A stretch of DNA of 36,129 nucleotides. Origin: Clostridia bacterium. Lineage in GTDB: Bacteria > Bacillota > Clostridia > Oscillospirales > CAG-272. The translations under genes were made by a program, and so were the position numbers. The stretch covers positions 1-36,129 of the forward strand of contig JAFVOP010000054.1 in NCBI GenBank assembly GCA_017505745.1. Reading direction: 5' to 3'. Below, piece after piece: positions 1-7,591 of the stretch (position 1 is the stretch's first letter; each line of letters starts with the position of its first letter). The notes under the pieces were generated by a model, which saw nothing but the letters and a program-made list of their open reading frames with translations, was not told the origin of the DNA and searched no databases.

Positions 1-106
1 TTGTGCAAAGGGAGGTGGCACGCGACAGCGTGACGGAGAGGGCTTTGGAAATAAAATCCCCTCTCAGGCGCCCTCCTGCGCCAGCTCTCCCGGTGGGAGA
101 GCCTTT
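1..106. repeat. Intergenic hairpin repeat (REP-like), three small stem-loops
   Basis: The stretch contains an inverted pair CACGC/GCGTG (19-32), an inverted pair GGCGC/GCGCC (67-82) and a stronger stem GCTCTCCC/GGGAGAGC (84-102) followed by CTTT. GC-rich, multi-hairpin, non-coding sequence of this style is common between genes in gut Clostridia, but copy number cannot be tested here. The last stem could also act as a weak plus-strand terminator for a gene left of the window. Bases 107-184 show no convincing feature beyond a short AAAACAG/CTGTTTT dyad at 138-154. Confidence 0.4.
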
Positions 107-184
107 CATGATTCCTTAACTGAATGACATTGACCCGAAAACAGATCCTGTTTTTGTTCCCGATCCCGGTACGGAGAGCAGCGG

Positions 185-820
185 TTATTCGGGCTTGTCA
201 TCCCCGTCCGAGGGCTCGGAGGGGGCTTGGGCAACGGGAGCATCCTCGGCGGAAACCTCCATCACGATTCCGTCTGTCACCGGTTCTTCGTCGGGTGGGA
301 GCGTTTTCAGCTTGAAGTGTGCGATCACTCCTGCGATCAGGTAGTACAGCACCCAAACGTGGAAGAGAACGTCGACCAATGTGTCGGTGGCAAAACCGCC
401 GAGCAGGAGAAACGCCGTATCCAAACTGAACAGCACCAGGGCGGCAATCATCCAACCCACTCGTCCCTTGGAGGAGAAGAGCCAGCACAGCGCGTAGACT
501 GCTACGATCACAACGGCAATCGCGACGAAGATCCACAGTGCCGAAGACGGCAGAAATTCAATTCCTTCCGGATAAAACTCTGCATAGTATTCCGGTGGGA
601 GCTTCCCGCAAAACTCCATACCGAAGCCTGTGATGAGGCGAGGGAAGAATAGGGAAAAGAGGAAGTAAGAGCTGCCGTTGGAAAGCAGGATTACGATGTT
701 GATCAGTGTGAATGCCACGGCCAGCATCAGGTTTGCGCGCGCGGCATTGTATTTTGCCTCAAGCCTTTGACGCGGCGGGATCTGCGGTGCCGCTTGGTTA
801 TTTTGAAACAGATTTGCCAT
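185..820 (-). CDS. Hypothetical multi-pass membrane protein
   Basis: I do not recognise a family. The 211-residue product begins with a short hydrophilic, Pro/Gln-rich segment (about 1-30) and has four or five hydrophobic segments (about 31-60, 92-114, 122-145 and 147-168). It ends in an acidic, Pro-rich cytoplasmic-type tail. The start at 820 follows AAAGGAG with about 5-6 nt spacing, and a TTGACA-17-TATAAT promoter lies just upstream at 851-879. It appears to be a single-gene unit, with hslO upstream on the same strand but separated by its own promoter. Function unknown. Confidence 0.7.
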   Translation of the reverse strand: MANLFQNNQAAPQIPPRQRLEAKYNAARANLMLAVAFTLINIVILLSNGSSYFLFSLFFPRLITGFGMEFCGKLPPEYYAEFYPEGIEFLPSSALWIFVAIAVVIVAVYALCWLFSSKGRVGWMIAALVLFSLDTAFLLLGGFATDTLVDVLFHVWVLYYLIAGVIAHFKLKTLPPDEEPVTDGIVMEVSAEDAPVAQAPSEPSDGDDKPE

Positions 821-850
821 AGGGTCTCCTTTTCATTTTTTAGATGCCTT

Positions 851-879
851 ATTATATTACAAAAGAGACGGTTTGTCAA
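851..879 (-). promoter_or_regulatory. Sigma-A type promoter of the membrane protein gene
   Basis: On the minus strand, TTGACA (874-879) is followed by 17 nt and TATAAT (851-856), a full consensus match. It sits between the hslO stop and the start at 820. Confidence 0.8.
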
Positions 880-885
880 CCAATT

Positions 886-1770
886 TTAAAACATGCCATC
901 GATATCGTCGCGGTTGTAATACTGCTTTTTGTCGCAGAAGCGGCAGCTGATCTCCAAGCGCTCGGGTTTTCCCTCCGCTACCTGTTCTTCCAGAAGCTTG
1001 ATCAGCTCGGCTTTTCCGAGGGTGATGAGCGCACGCGTGGTGCGCTCGCGGTTGCAGTTGCAGCGGTAGGAGACATCCAATTCGTCGAATACGTCAAAGG
1101 GAATATCGCGGAACGCGATCTGCGCGATCTCTTCGTTGGAGGCACTCGCGTCAAACAGACGCGAGATATTGGCCAGACCGTTGGCGTTTCGTTCGATCAG
1201 ATCTACCGTTTTGGGATCGGCAAAGGGAAGGAGCTGCACCAGCACGCCGCCCGCCGCACGGCAGGTGCAATCGGTGTCCACCAGCACGCCCAGGGAGCAG
1301 ACCGTGGGCACCTGCTCGCTTTGCGCGTAGTAGGTGGCGATATCCTCGGCAACCTCGCCGCTTACCAGCGGTACCGCGCCGTTATAGGGCTCGGCTCCGC
1401 CCATGTCACGGATGATGTGGAGCAATCCGCGCCCCACTGCGCCGCCCACGTCCAATTTCCCGTTGGATTTCAACGGCAGATCGACCGCGGGATTTTGAAT
1501 ATATCCGCGCACGTTGCCGATGTAATCGGAGACCGCCAGCACGTGCCCCGCAGGGCCGTCGCCGTGAAGTGCCACGGTAATGGTGTCGGTCTTTTCGCCC
1601 AGCATACACCCCATCATGGAGGTGACGGTGAGCAGACGCCCCAGCGTTGCGCTGGCCGTGGGCGCGGTTTGATGCAGTCGGATCGCCTCGTTGACGATCT
1701 CGGTGGAGTTGATGACGTGAATACGCGCGCTTCCGTCGGCAGTCATGGCGCGCAAAATCGTGGATGACAT
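886..1770 (-). CDS. hslO: Hsp33 family redox-regulated molecular chaperone
   Basis: This is a cytosolic holdase chaperone activated by oxidation, 294 residues, the usual Hsp33 length. The zinc/redox switch is intact: C237-x-C239 and C276-x-x-C279 form the C-terminal CxC...CxxC centre that releases zinc and forms disulfides under oxidative stress. The N-terminal part carries typical Hsp33 text such as VTSMMGCML and [14 protein letters not shown] chose the start at 1770 because AAGGAAGG lies 7-8 nt upstream; a longer in-frame reading to 1830 lacks a ribosome binding site. A long gap with palindromic repeats lies upstream, so it is probably transcribed alone. Identification is firm. Confidence 0.95.
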   Translation of the reverse strand: MSSTILRAMTADGSARIHVINSTEIVNEAIRLHQTAPTASATLGRLLTVTSMMGCMLGEKTDTITVALHGDGPAGHVLAVSDYIGNVRGYIQNPAVDLPLKSNGKLDVGGAVGRGLLHIIRDMGGAEPYNGAVPLVSGEVAEDIATYYAQSEQVPTVCSLGVLVDTDCTCRAAGGVLVQLLPFADPKTVDLIERNANGLANISRLFDASASNEEIAQIAFRDIPFDVFDELDVSYRCNCNRERTTRALITLGKAELIKLLEEQVAEGKPERLEISCRFCDKKQYYNRDDIDGMF

Positions 1771-1805
1771 AGGGATTCCTTCCTTTGGTATGATGTTTTT
1801 GTGGG

Positions 1806-1828
1806 GAAGCTTTATGAGCATAAGCTTC
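1806..1828. repeat. Inverted repeat upstream of hslO
   Basis: GAAGCTT-T-ATG / CAT-AAGCTTC forms a near-perfect stem with one bulged T and a two-base loop. It is adjacent to the larger palindromic repeat at 1844 and lies in the probable 5' leader of hslO. It could be a leader hairpin or part of the repeat cluster. Confidence 0.5.
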
Positions 1829-1843
1829 ATTAACGTATTTTTT

Positions 1844-1898
1844 CTGGGGAAAACTTCTTGAAAGAAGTTTTCCCCAGACCCCTTTCAAGAACTTTCAA
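1844..1898 (-). repeat. Palindromic intergenic repeat, copy A
   Basis: The core 1844-1877 is a perfect inverted repeat: CTGGGGAAAACTTCTT, a GA loop, then its exact complement. A conserved flank (1878-1898) reads on the minus strand as GAAAGTTCTTGAAAGGGGTCT. The same flank-plus-palindrome layout recurs in opposite orientation at 2162-2228 and in degraded form at 2055-2098. I found no promoter or coding role. The element could act as a bidirectional terminator, RNA stabiliser or REP-like mobile hairpin. Confidence 0.65.
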
Positions 1899-2054
1899 AA
1901 CAATTTCCATTGCTAAATTGGTTTGTTTCGTGCGCTTTATATCTGCAATAGCTCCCGCGAGCACTTTGGGACGGCTTCTTGCAGAGAAGCCTTCGACCAC
2001 AAAGTGCTCCATGAAGGTAGTTTTGATATAGAGATCATACTCTTTCATGAGAAC

Positions 2055-2098
2055 AGTGTTTATGGGAAAGAAGTTTTCTCAACCCTCTTCAAGAGCTT
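2055..2098 (-). repeat. Palindromic intergenic repeat, degraded copy C
   Basis: Read on the minus strand this stretch runs AAGAAGCTCTTGAAGAGGG then TTGAGAAAACTTCTTTCCC. It resembles the flank and one palindrome arm of copy A at 1844-1898, but the second arm is not preserved. It looks like a decayed member of the same family. The rest of the 1771-2243 gap contains no convincing gene: a 72-codon minus-strand reading at 1830-2048 lacks a ribosome binding site and runs into copy A. Confidence 0.45.
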
Positions 2099-2161
2099 CT
2101 TCCATCAGCTCTCAAGGTCTGTTACAAACTGCATGTTAAGGCTTTGCAATGCAACTGCGTG

Positions 2162-2228
2162 GAAGGTTCTTGAAGGGTAGGGGGTGCGGGGGGAGGGGAA
2201 CTTCTTGGAAGAAGTTCCCCTCCCCCCG
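2162..2228 (+). repeat. Palindromic intergenic repeat, copy B
   Basis: The core 2187-2228 is a perfect 20-bp-arm palindrome with a GG loop; the arms are CGGGGGGAGGGGAACTTCTT and its complement. The left flank (GAAGGTTCTTGAAGGG) matches the flank of copy A in the opposite orientation. It lies about 15 nt past the methyltransferase stop and has no T-run of its own, but such a stem would stop or stabilise transcripts from that operon. Confidence 0.65.
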
Positions 2229-2243
2229 CGACAAAACAAACTC

Positions 2244-3041
2244 CTATTTTTTTGCCCTTGCTGCGAGATACCAGCGCTCGGTGGTGTCCGTGGGGGCAGA
2301 GAATTGAAAATCCGACCACACGCCGAGAAATTCGAGGTGGTTTTTCTCCAATGCGGAGAGGATCTCGGAAAGCTCGTAGCAACGCTCCTGCTGATGCTCG
2401 TCGCAGCGGCGGTAGGCGCCGTTGGGAAGCTCCTCGAAGATCGAGAGATCAAAGTCGCAGATCGCGGTGTCGGGGTGAAATTCGTTTTGCCAACCGCAAT
2501 ACACGGCGGCGCGCTCCTCCGAGTCGGTTCCCTCGTCCCACACCAGCTCGTCCTCCAAAACGTAGGCGTTATTGCCATAGACGTGGCGGAATTTGTAGGG
2601 CGTATTCAGATCAAACAAAAAGAGCCCGTTGGGATCGAGGTAGTTGTGCACACAGGCAAAGCACTGCGAAAGATCTTCGGGGGAGAGCAGATAGTTGAGG
2701 CTGTCGAGGCAGCAGGTGATGGCTCCCACCGTACCGTACAGCTCAAACGCGCGCATATCCTGCTGCAAAAACAGGATGCGGTCGTTTTCTCCCTTGCGCA
2801 GATAAGCCTCGGAGAGCATGTCCGCGCTGCCGTCCACGCCAATCATATCGTAGCCGCGCGCGGCAAGCGCCAGGGTCATGCTTCCCGTGCCGCAGGCAAG
2901 ATCAAGCACCAGCTCGGGGCGGGCGGGGAGAAAACGGTCAAAGCAGGCCTCCACAAAGTTGGCCCACGCGGTGTAGTCGATCTGCGCGTTGAGACGGTCG
3001 TATACGCGTGCCAGCGCGGAGTAGCCCTCACATCCCGTCAT
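2244..3041 (-). CDS. Class I SAM-dependent methyltransferase
   Basis: A 265-residue cytosolic methyltransferase of the Rossmann-fold class. Motif I reads LDLACGTG at 46-53, the acidic ribose-binding residue is in GVD at about 68-70, and LDSLNYLL sits near the post-I/motif IV region. Substrate cannot be read from sequence; related proteins are usually annotated only as methyltransferase domain proteins. Its ATG overlaps the TGA of the YerC-like regulator gene (3038-3041), so translation is coupled and the two form one operon. The stop codon is TAG, which matters because it shows that TAG normally terminates in this genome. Confidence 0.85.
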   Translation of the reverse strand: MTGCEGYSALARVYDRLNAQIDYTAWANFVEACFDRFLPARPELVLDLACGTGSMTLALAARGYDMIGVDGSADMLSEAYLRKGENDRILFLQQDMRAFELYGTVGAITCCLDSLNYLLSPEDLSQCFACVHNYLDPNGLFLFDLNTPYKFRHVYGNNAYVLEDELVWDEGTDSEERAAVYCGWQNEFHPDTAICDFDLSIFEELPNGAYRRCDEHQQERCYELSEILSALEKNHLEFLGVWSDFQFSAPTDTTERWYLAARAKK

Positions 3042-3340
3042 CTGCGGCGATCCTCGCGGTCCAAATGCTCTAAAATTGCCAAATAGCCTTCACTGCCGTA
3101 CTTCATGCAGCGGTTGACACGGCTGATGGTAGCGGTGGAAAGACCGGTTTGATTTGCAATTTCGGAATAGATGTAGTTTTTTCTCAGCATTTTTGCCGCC
3201 TGTAAACGGCGGGACATTTCCAAAAGCTCGGATTCGGTGCAAAGGTCGCGGAGAAAGCTTCTGCATTCCTCGGGGGTGCGAATTGCCATGATCGCACGAA
3301 ATAAATATTCGATCGCGGGGTCAGAAACGTGGTTTGCCAT
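3038..3340 (-). CDS. YerC/YecD family TrpR-like DNA-binding protein
   Basis: A 100-residue helix-turn-helix protein of the TrpR-related YerC/YecD family. The hallmark text is visible: an N-terminal helical section, then ESELLEMSRRLQAAKMLRK and the recognition region YSEIANQTGLSTATISRVNRC. The start at 3340 follows GGAGG with about 8 nt spacing; upstream in-frame codons have no ribosome binding site and overlap the promoter. It is the first gene of a two-gene operon with the methyltransferase. Family members are small regulators of uncertain target. Confidence 0.9.
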   Translation of the reverse strand: MANHVSDPAIEYLFRAIMAIRTPEECRSFLRDLCTESELLEMSRRLQAAKMLRKNYIYSEIANQTGLSTATISRVNRCMKYGSEGYLAILEHLDREDRRR

Positions 3341-3382
3341 TTTTTTATCCTCCGTTAATAGTGCATTCGGTGGTATGCTCTT

Positions 3383-3411
3383 ATTGTAACATGATTGTGA
3401 AAAAAAGTAAA
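3383..3411 (-). promoter_or_regulatory. Promoter of the yerC-like/methyltransferase operon
   Basis: Minus-strand TTTACT (3406-3411), a 17-nt T-rich spacer and TACAAT (3383-3388), 43 nt upstream of the start at 3340. Divergent from the promoter at 3493-3521. Confidence 0.7.
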
Positions 3412-3492
3412 GAGCCGATTGAAAATTTTTTGCATTTTGCGGCAGATTTGCCGCGCTCGGGGAGAAAAATACGAAAAAAAACGGCGGATGTC

Positions 3493-3521
3493 TTGACAAG
3501 ATTTCCGGATGGCGGTATAAT
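3493..3521 (+). promoter_or_regulatory. Consensus promoter of the orphan membrane protein
   Basis: TTGACA (3493-3498), exactly 17 nt, TATAAT (3516-3521), about 40 nt before the start at 3562. It is a perfect sigma-A-type match. Confidence 0.85.
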
Positions 3522-3561
3522 ATAGTATCGGCGTTTTATTTTTAGCGAAGGAGATTTTACT

Positions 3562-4230
3562 ATGGGCTTGTTGCAATATGTTGGCGATCTTTCGTCCAAG
3601 GATATTTATCAGGTGCTGAGCGCTCTGAGCGGAAGGCTCACCGATTGGGCAACCGCGCGAGGCATTGCCACCTGGCTGGTGTTTGCCCTGGGGCTTGCTG
3701 TTTCCGTGATCCTCGGCTTTGTTGGATACCGTTTGATCAAATTGGTGATGGGGCTTTCGTTCGGTATGATCGGATACGTGGTTGGAAAGGCACTCTTTGC
3801 CTTCCTTGCCGAAAAGTGGGAGTGGCTTCCCGCATGGTGCGTATACGTTCTTGGCGCAGCAGTAGCCCTTGTGTTCCTCTGCCTGGCGTTTGCAAAATTT
3901 TCGTACGCGATGTTCGTTTCCTTTGCACTGGCAGGGTATTGTGTCACCCTCTTCTACACGGGCAATACCGCACTGGCCTTGGGCGGCGGCATTCTGCTTG
4001 CCATGCTGTCGGTGTTCATGGTTCGCATCGTTTTCATCCCCACGTGCAGCTTTTTGTGCGGATTCCTCAGCATCAGCTTTTTGTCCCAGCTGCTTTCTAA
4101 AGTGGAATCGTTGCAGCTGAAGGACGGAAACCGTCTCTCGCTCTGCTGTGCGATCGGACTTTCCGTGATCTTCGCAGTATTCCAGTTTGTAAAGAATCGC
4201 AAATACAAGGAAGAATGGATCGAAGAATGA
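3562..4230 (+). CDS. Multi-pass membrane protein, TMEM198/DUF4203-like
   Basis: A 222-residue protein made mostly of hydrophobic segments, about seven: near 36-58, 62-80, 92-108, 112-130, 134-150, 152-170 and 190-208. It has small-residue-rich helices and a short basic C-terminal tail (KNRKYKEEW). The pattern resembles the TM7S3/TMEM198-like DUF4203 family, but the match is by impression only. A good ribosome binding site (AAGGAG) precedes the ATG at 3562. It is a monocistronic unit with its own consensus promoter and a strong terminator at 4243-4283. Function unknown. Confidence 0.75.
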   Translation: MGLLQYVGDLSSKDIYQVLSALSGRLTDWATARGIATWLVFALGLAVSVILGFVGYRLIKLVMGLSFGMIGYVVGKALFAFLAEKWEWLPAWCVYVLGAAVALVFLCLAFAKFSYAMFVSFALAGYCVTLFYTGNTALALGGGILLAMLSVFMVRIVFIPTCSFLCGFLSISFLSQLLSKVESLQLKDGNRLSLCCAIGLSVIFAVFQFVKNRKYKEEWIEE

Positions 4231-4242
4231 TCCTGCATAACC

Positions 4243-4283
4243 GAACCCGCCCCTCGGCCAACGCCGAGGGGCGGGTTCCTTTT
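4243..4283 (+). terminator. Rho-independent terminator
   Basis: A 16-bp perfect stem, GAACCCGCCCCTCGGC with its complement at 4263-4278, a 4-nt loop and CTTTT. It ends the membrane-protein transcript and, being symmetric, may also stop the convergent M56 peptidase transcript ending at 4287. Confidence 0.9.
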
Positions 4284-4286
4284 GTA

Positions 4287-6722
4287 TCAGGGAAGTGTGA
4301 CAAAGCTTTGGTCGGATCCAAGCAGGGCATTGGCCAGCTCATGGGCACGTTTGGTTTTCTTTTCTGCATCGGTGTGTCCGGTTCCCCAGAAAACGAACTG
4401 TACCTTGGAGGGCTCGATGCGCTCGTATTCACTCCAAAATTGCTCATAATATGAGTGGTATTCTTCCTCGGTTACTTCTTTTTCCAGATGGTAGTAGCGA
4501 CCGTCAGATATTTCACGGAGGAAGAGAACTGTTGAGCGAGTGCTTTGATCAATGGAATATACCGCAAAGAAGGACTTGTCACCGCCAAGAGTATACTCCC
4601 CTTGGCAGAGTGTCATGTATTCTCCGTTGTTACGGCTTTGGTAGACGCAGAGATCGGGAATCGCCTCCTCTCCGTTACAAGGAAGCGAGCAGGCCCCGAT
4701 GTTCACTCCCGAATAAAGATCGTATACGTGTATGGAAAGTCGGTTTCCCTGAGTAACGGGATAGGCTTCCAGTACCTCGGGGATCCCATCGAAATTCACG
4801 TCCGCAAGACCAACCGACGCACTTCCGTACATACCGTTACGGGGATCGTGAATATCAAATGTGGAAAGAAGCTCGACAAGGGCATTTTTTATCGGTTTGT
4901 TTTCCTCTGCCCTGCCGTTTAGCACGCGTGTTTGTCGAACGCTTCCATTGGCGACGGTGAGTGCATACAGAATCGGTTCCCCCGCCTCCGAAGTGCCGCT
5001 TTGCAAACACAATTTCCCTTCGTGTGCGGCAAATTGATTACCGTAGCGGATGTCTGCGGTTGCTTTTTTTGCGTTGCTTTCATATGCCGTTACCGCATAA
5101 TAAAGGGAAGATATGGTCGGATCATTCGGAGTTGGTGTCATTGTCCAAAGCTCGTGAATTCCGTTTCCGTCTACATCTGCCCATGCAATTGGAGTATCAA
5201 AAAGACATTGGACCGAAGAGCTTGTAACGAAATAGAAATTTGGCAAAGACGACGGATGTCCGTTTACAAGCTCTACCTGCATAAAGATCTGTCCGCCTGT
5301 GTATTCATACAGCTTTTCGGGCGAGACGTCGATGGGATCATACGGGTGATCCCCTCCGATGATGGCTTTGGCTTGCTCGGGAGTCAATTCCTCTGCGGAA
5401 ACGTTTTCCCGTTGCACGTAGTAGGTGCATTGGGCGGAAACCGAGCCGTCCGTTTTTTCATAATAATTTAAGAAAACCGCACAACCGTCTCGGAAAAGAA
5501 AAGATTGCCGATCAAAGGTCTCCACAGAAAACCCTTCCTCCCGCATCGTTTGATAGTATTCCTCGCGCGCTTGTTCCGTTACGTTGACGTAGGTGCGGAG
5601 GATGGACCTGTTGCGATAAACGGTAGAGCGCAGTGGAAACCCGGGGAGGGGAAAGGGTGGCGTTTCGGGAATTTCGATCACATTGGCAATATACAGGTTG
5701 CCATCCTCATAAATCCCGTCATCCCGATAATCCTGCACAGTAGGCTTCTCCGGCGCCTCCGGGTTGTCTTTGGGATCGGTCAGAAGGCAGACTGCAGTCA
5801 CAACGCAGGCAACCATCGCCACCAGAAGGATCCAAAAGGCGGGGCGCTTGTAGTGCAGAACCTTTTTTACGCGTGCCTTCACGCCCACCTCGCCAAAGGC
5901 AAGCGGACAGACGGTGATCAAACGGCGAGGTCCGCTGCAATCCAGGAGCGCCTGAGAGTAGGCGGCCTTTTCCTCAAGGGGCCACTCGCGGATCACTTTT
6001 TCGTCGCAAGCCAGCTCAATGTCACGGCAAAGCAGGACGTAGGCAAGCCAAACGAGCGGATGGAACCAATACAAGGTCAGCAGCAGATATCCAAACGGCT
6101 TCCACCAATGGTCGCGACGTCGCAGATGCGCCCGTTCGTGCGCAAGAACGTAGGAAGCCGTTTGCGCGTCCATACCGGAGGGAAGATAGATCGACGGCTT
6201 GACGATCCCAAGAATAAATGGAGAAGAAATCTCGTCGCAGACGAACACACGGTTCTCCTTGCAAAGCGAAGCACGCACCTTGCGGTGCAGACGCAGATAG
6301 CTGATACAAGCATAAAGAGCAAGTGCAATCGCTCCCGCCGCCCAAATATATCCCACAATCTCGGTGGCAACCTGCCAAGGATCGGCGCTGTTGCTTGCGG
6401 GGGCGGAGGGAAGCACCTCTCCAAGGATCGGATTCACAGCGCTGTCCACCATCGGGATCCCGCTTTGGATCACGATCTGCTCGCCCGCTATGGGCACGGA
6501 GGGCGAGATTGGCGCCGTGCTTACGGTTTGGGTGCTGGGGATCAGACTCCACGCGCTTTCGATGGAAAACGGGCAGAGTAAACGAATCGCCACAAGCCCC
6601 CACAGCACACAGAAGATCCATTTTGGAGCACGTCGCAAAAGAGGGCGCAAAAGAACCACCGCCAGGATCAGCCATCCCGCCGTGATACTCCGGTTTAAAA
6701 GGATCAGAAACAGTTCCCCCAT
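4287..6722 (-). CDS. M56 family (BlaR1/MecR1-like) membrane metallopeptidase with large extracellular C-terminus
   Basis: A membrane zinc-peptidase signal transducer of 811 residues. The N-terminal part (about 1-305) has the BlaR1 layout: membrane helices at about 8-28 and 36-52, a further helix at 120-142, the catalytic HERAH at 195-199, ELACDE (236-241) as the downstream zinc ligand region, and a last helix near 288-308. The remaining ~500 residues would be extracellular. They lack a recognisable penicillin-binding sensor (no SxxK/KTG set seen) and contain two Asp/Gly-rich repeats of FG-GAP or EF-hand style (VDGNGIHELW, VNFDGIPEVLEA). I chose the ATG at 6722 over 6728: AGGAGG is 7 nt from the former and only 1 nt from the latter. 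It follows the BlaI-type gene by 2 nt. In this family ligand sensing triggers cleavage of the repressor. The ligand here is unknown. Confidence 0.88.
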   Translation of the reverse strand: MGELFLILLNRSITAGWLILAVVLLRPLLRRAPKWIFCVLWGLVAIRLLCPFSIESAWSLIPSTQTVSTAPISPSVPIAGEQIVIQSGIPMVDSAVNPILGEVLPSAPASNSADPWQVATEIVGYIWAAGAIALALYACISYLRLHRKVRASLCKENRVFVCDEISSPFILGIVKPSIYLPSGMDAQTASYVLAHERAHLRRRDHWWKPFGYLLLTLYWFHPLVWLAYVLLCRDIELACDEKVIREWPLEEKAAYSQALLDCSGPRRLITVCPLAFGEVGVKARVKKVLHYKRPAFWILLVAMVACVVTAVCLLTDPKDNPEAPEKPTVQDYRDDGIYEDGNLYIANVIEIPETPPFPLPGFPLRSTVYRNRSILRTYVNVTEQAREEYYQTMREEGFSVETFDRQSFLFRDGCAVFLNYYEKTDGSVSAQCTYYVQRENVSAEELTPEQAKAIIGGDHPYDPIDVSPEKLYEYTGGQIFMQVELVNGHPSSLPNFYFVTSSSVQCLFDTPIAWADVDGNGIHELWTMTPTPNDPTISSLYYAVTAYESNAKKATADIRYGNQFAAHEGKLCLQSGTSEAGEPILYALTVANGSVRQTRVLNGRAEENKPIKNALVELLSTFDIHDPRNGMYGSASVGLADVNFDGIPEVLEAYPVTQGNRLSIHVYDLYSGVNIGACSLPCNGEEAIPDLCVYQSRNNGEYMTLCQGEYTLGGDKSFFAVYSIDQSTRSTVLFLREISDGRYYHLEKEVTEEEYHSYYEQFWSEYERIEPSKVQFVFWGTGHTDAEKKTKRAHELANALLGSDQSFVTLP

Positions 6723-6724
6723 AT

Positions 6725-7090
6725 TCATTCCTCCTTTTTGCAGGCGTCGATCAAGCGTTGGATCTCCTTCACTTCCTGTTCGGAGAGAGGCTTCCGTGCG
6801 GTAAATGCGGCGATCAACGCGGGGAGCGAGCCGTGAAAGCTTTCCTCCACAAAGCGTTCGCTTTTGGCAGCGTAAAAAGCATCGCGCGAGAGCTTGGAGG
6901 AAACCGTGCCGCCAATGTTTTGCAGCAGCCCTTTTTCGCAAAGCTTGCGCAATACGGTATACGTTGTCGGCTTTTTCCAATGCAATTCGCGCTCACACAG
7001 CTTTACCAGCTCTCCGGAGGAGATCGGCTCCCGTTGCCACACCAGCTCGGCAAAGCGCAGCTGCACCTCGCCCAATTCCAGTTCTGCCAT
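6725..7090 (-). CDS. BlaI/MecI/CopY family transcriptional repressor
   Basis: A 121-residue winged-helix repressor of the BlaI family: LGEVQLRFAELVWQREPISSGELVKLC, then the recognition part WKKPTTYTVLRKLCEKGLL, then a C-terminal dimerisation helix. It is paired with the downstream M56 peptidase, the classical proteolytic induction couple. Two 17-bp dyads (7119-7135 and 7148-7164), one inside the promoter spacer, are the likely autoregulatory operators. No beta-lactamase gene is nearby, so the regulon target lies elsewhere or is the pair itself. Confidence 0.93.
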   Translation of the reverse strand: MAELELGEVQLRFAELVWQREPISSGELVKLCERELHWKKPTTYTVLRKLCEKGLLQNIGGTVSSKLSRDAFYAAKSERFVEESFHGSLPALIAAFTARKPLSEQEVKEIQRLIDACKKEE

Positions 7091-7118
7091 ATCGTTGTCC
7101 TCCTGTTCTGTTTTTGAG

Positions 7119-7135
7119 GTTTACTCATAATAAAC
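7119..7135. promoter_or_regulatory. Candidate BlaI-type operator, proximal dyad
   Basis: GTTTACTCATAATAAAC, arms GTTTA/TAAAC around a 7-nt centre, between promoter and gene start. It shares length and arms with the dyad at 7148-7164, with centres 29 bp apart (about three helical turns). Confidence 0.6.
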
Positions 7136-7146
7136 CGCCCGTGTTT

Positions 7147-7175
7147 AGTTTATCATGAATAAACCGATTTGTCAA
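7147..7175 (-). promoter_or_regulatory. Promoter of the BlaI/M56 operon with embedded operator
   Basis: Minus-strand TTGACA (7170-7175), 17 nt, then TAAACT (7147-7152). The dyad GTTTATCATGAATAAAC (7148-7164) fills the spacer and overlaps the -10, so a bound repressor would block polymerase. The -10 is a weak match, which fits a regulated promoter. Confidence 0.65.
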
Positions 7176-7198
7176 CCCCTTTTTGAAAAAAATAAAAA

Positions 7199-7228
7199 AG
7201 CGGACCTCACAACTACGTGGGGTCCGCT
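7199..7228 (-). terminator. Rho-independent terminator of the SemiSWEET-like gene
   Basis: On the minus strand, AGCGGACC and its complement GGTCCGCT pair across a short loop and are followed by a run of T (complement of 7190-7198). It lies 20 nt past the stop at 7248. Confidence 0.85.
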
Positions 7229-7247
7229 TATGTAGGGGGCGGAACGG

Positions 7248-7553
7248 TTACTCTGCAGCTTGCTCGCGACGGCGATCCAATCTGCGGTTTCTGAAATACA
7301 TGACTACGTCGGCACTGACCATGATGAAATTGAGAACGTAAAAGAAGAGGACGTACCATTTTTGCCCAATCGCCTCCATATACGCTTCATTGACCAGCTT
7401 TGAGGTGATTCCTGCCACGTAGCCGAACAGGATCAGGCACAAAAATGCCAAGCTTTTTCCTTTGGCTGTGCGCGCCCGATAGGATTTGAGTACGTTGAGC
7501 GGCCACGAGGCGCCAAAGCTCACGATCATAACAACTTCCAGGATTTCTGCCAT
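7248..7553 (-). CDS. SemiSWEET / PQ-loop family small membrane protein
   Basis: A 101-residue protein with three hydrophobic helices (about 3-20, 36-55 and 65-85) and the short PQ-loop-like motif SWPLNVLKSYR after the first helix. This is the size and layout of bacterial SemiSWEET proteins, which dimerise and transport sugars. Substrate is not readable, and some PQ-loop proteins of this size have no known transport role. The start at 7553 follows AAAGGAG with 7 nt spacing. It is monocistronic: promoter at 7592-7620, terminator at 7199-7228. Confidence 0.82.
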   Translation of the reverse strand: MAEILEVVMIVSFGASWPLNVLKSYRARTAKGKSLAFLCLILFGYVAGITSKLVNEAYMEAIGQKWYVLFFYVLNFIMVSADVVMYFRNRRLDRRREQAAE

Positions 7554-7591
7554 GCTTTTACTCCTTTTGACAAATAAAGACTGTAAGCACA

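Noticed and set aside
1830-2048. A 72-codon minus-strand open frame
   Set aside because: There is no ribosome binding site before the ATG, and its 3' third is made from the palindromic repeat copy A. It is best taken as repeat-containing intergenic sequence.
5505-6581. A 358-codon plus-strand frame inside the M56 peptidase gene
   Set aside because: The minus strand carries the HExxH peptidase with a ribosome binding site and a partner repressor gene. The plus-strand product is rich in His/Arg/Gln with no recognisable domain.
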